From assembly GCF_024178315.1 (NCBI RefSeq), contig NZ_JAMZIK010000136.1:1-54680 (forward strand): DNA of 54,680 bases, given 5' to 3'. Source of the stretch: Siccirubricoccus soli. Its GTDB lineage: Bacteria; Pseudomonadota; Alphaproteobacteria; Acetobacterales; Acetobacteraceae. The notes under the pieces were generated by a model. It saw only the letters and a list, made by a program, of their open reading frames with translations. It was not told where the DNA came from and searched no databases. Both the position numbers and the translations under genes were made by a program. Positions 54,369 to 54,680 of this stretch are shown piece after piece. Every line of letters begins with the position of its first letter. The stretch's first letter is position 1.

Positions 54369-54680
54369 TCAGTTGGACTGGCGGCGGAGGAAGGTGGGGA
54401 TCTCCAGCCCGACCTCGGCCTCCGGCGAGGGGCGCGGCTGGGCGCGGACGGGCGTCGGCTCCACCCGCGGCGCGACCGGGGGCGGGGTCGGCTCCGTCAG
54501 GGTCCGCTTCAGCAGCGCGGAGGGGCCGGCCCGGCCGGTGACCGTCTGGAACAGCCCCCGCAGCCCACCGGAGGCGGGCGTCGGCGGCGGGGCGACGCTC
54601 GGCTGGGCCACCAGCGGGGCCTGCCGGCGCGGCGCCTCGGCGGCCGGCGATGCCATGGCCGGCTCGGCCGCCGCGGGCTC
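54369..54680 (-). CDS. ftsZ: Cell division protein FtsZ, C-terminal part (5' cut by window edge)
   Basis: The visible 103 codons are the Pro/Ala-rich linker of FtsZ (TPPPVAPRVEPTPVRAQPRP) and the conserved C-terminal peptide LEIPTFLRRQSN, which binds FtsA/ZipA-type partners in other bacteria. The GTPase domain is outside the window. Position next to lpxC confirms the assignment. Confidence 0.9.
   Translation of the reverse strand, partial: EPAAAEPAMASPAAEAPRRQAPLVAQPSVAPPPTPASGGLRGLFQTVTGRAGPSALLKRTLTEPTPPPVAPRVEPTPVRAQPRPSPEAEVGLEIPTFLRRQSN

Overview
The window is a very GC-rich (roughly 70% or more) stretch of an alphaproteobacterial chromosome. Gene content and order (ftsZ, lpxC, bamD, recN, a GNAT gene and ligA on one strand; fabI-aroC divergent from pdxH) and the protein sequences point to an Acetobacteraceae/Roseomonas-like organism. 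The lineage is an inference from recognised families. I see no rRNA, tRNA, CRISPR, complete insertion sequence or prophage.

Layout. 1-6.4 kb: a truncated methyltransferase gene, then a peroxide-defence block (ahpC, ahpD, an erythrin/Fe-S protein/DUF3501 operon, oxyR). A dyad ATCG-N7-CGAT occurs both at the erythrin/oxyR intergenic region and upstream of ahpC, so the block looks like one OxyR regulon. 6.4-16.7 kb: an acyl-CoA dehydrogenase-family gene that reads as a 3-sulfinopropanoyl-CoA desulfinase, small genes, rpmJ (41 codons), glycolate oxidase glcDE without glcF, a PAS/degenerate-GGDEF/EAL protein, a LigI-type pyrone dicarboxylate lactonase and a 2-hydroxyacid dehydrogenase. 16.9-25.8 kb: a catabolic block (SDR, M20-type amidohydrolase, hyuA, hyuB, a serine beta-lactamase-like hydrolase, an N-acyl-D-amino-acid deacylase) suited to amides, hydantoins or N-acyl amino acids. 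25.8-26.8 kb: a gene-poor, AT-richer island with one small orphan gene. 26.8-34.4 kb: a diguanylate cyclase, then a Bug/ketopantoate-reductase/M24 operon carrying the 3' remnant of a deleted LLM flavin monooxygenase gene, a phosphotriesterase-like protein and a catalase-like peroxidase with cytochrome b561. 34.5-47.2 kb: hypothetical genes, a serralysin-type RTX protease, aroC, fabI, pdxH, an APH/ATPase fusion, a universal stress protein, pirin, an alpha/beta hydrolase with a CurA-like reductase, and a small lipoprotein. 47.4-54.7 kb: the conserved ligA to ftsZ run.

Themes. (1) Oxidant defence is spread over the window (ahpCD, erythrin, oxyR, catalase-like peroxidase/b561, USP, pirin). (2) Several enzymes have lost canonical catalytic residues (ACAD, SDR, M24, degenerate GGDEF). 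(3) Many gene pairs overlap by four bases, and the overlaps include all four forms ATGA, GTGA, TTGA and CTGA. The CTGA case implies a CTG start codon. (4) Two GTTC-N7-GTTC sites resembling the alphaproteobacterial LexA box lie in promoter regions, and a palindromic intergenic repeat occurs at least three times. I found no clearly new multi-gene system. The best leads are the desulfinase, the erythrin/Fe-S/DUF3501 operon with its OxyR-like site, the LLM deletion scar, and the LexA-like sites next to uncharacterised genes.
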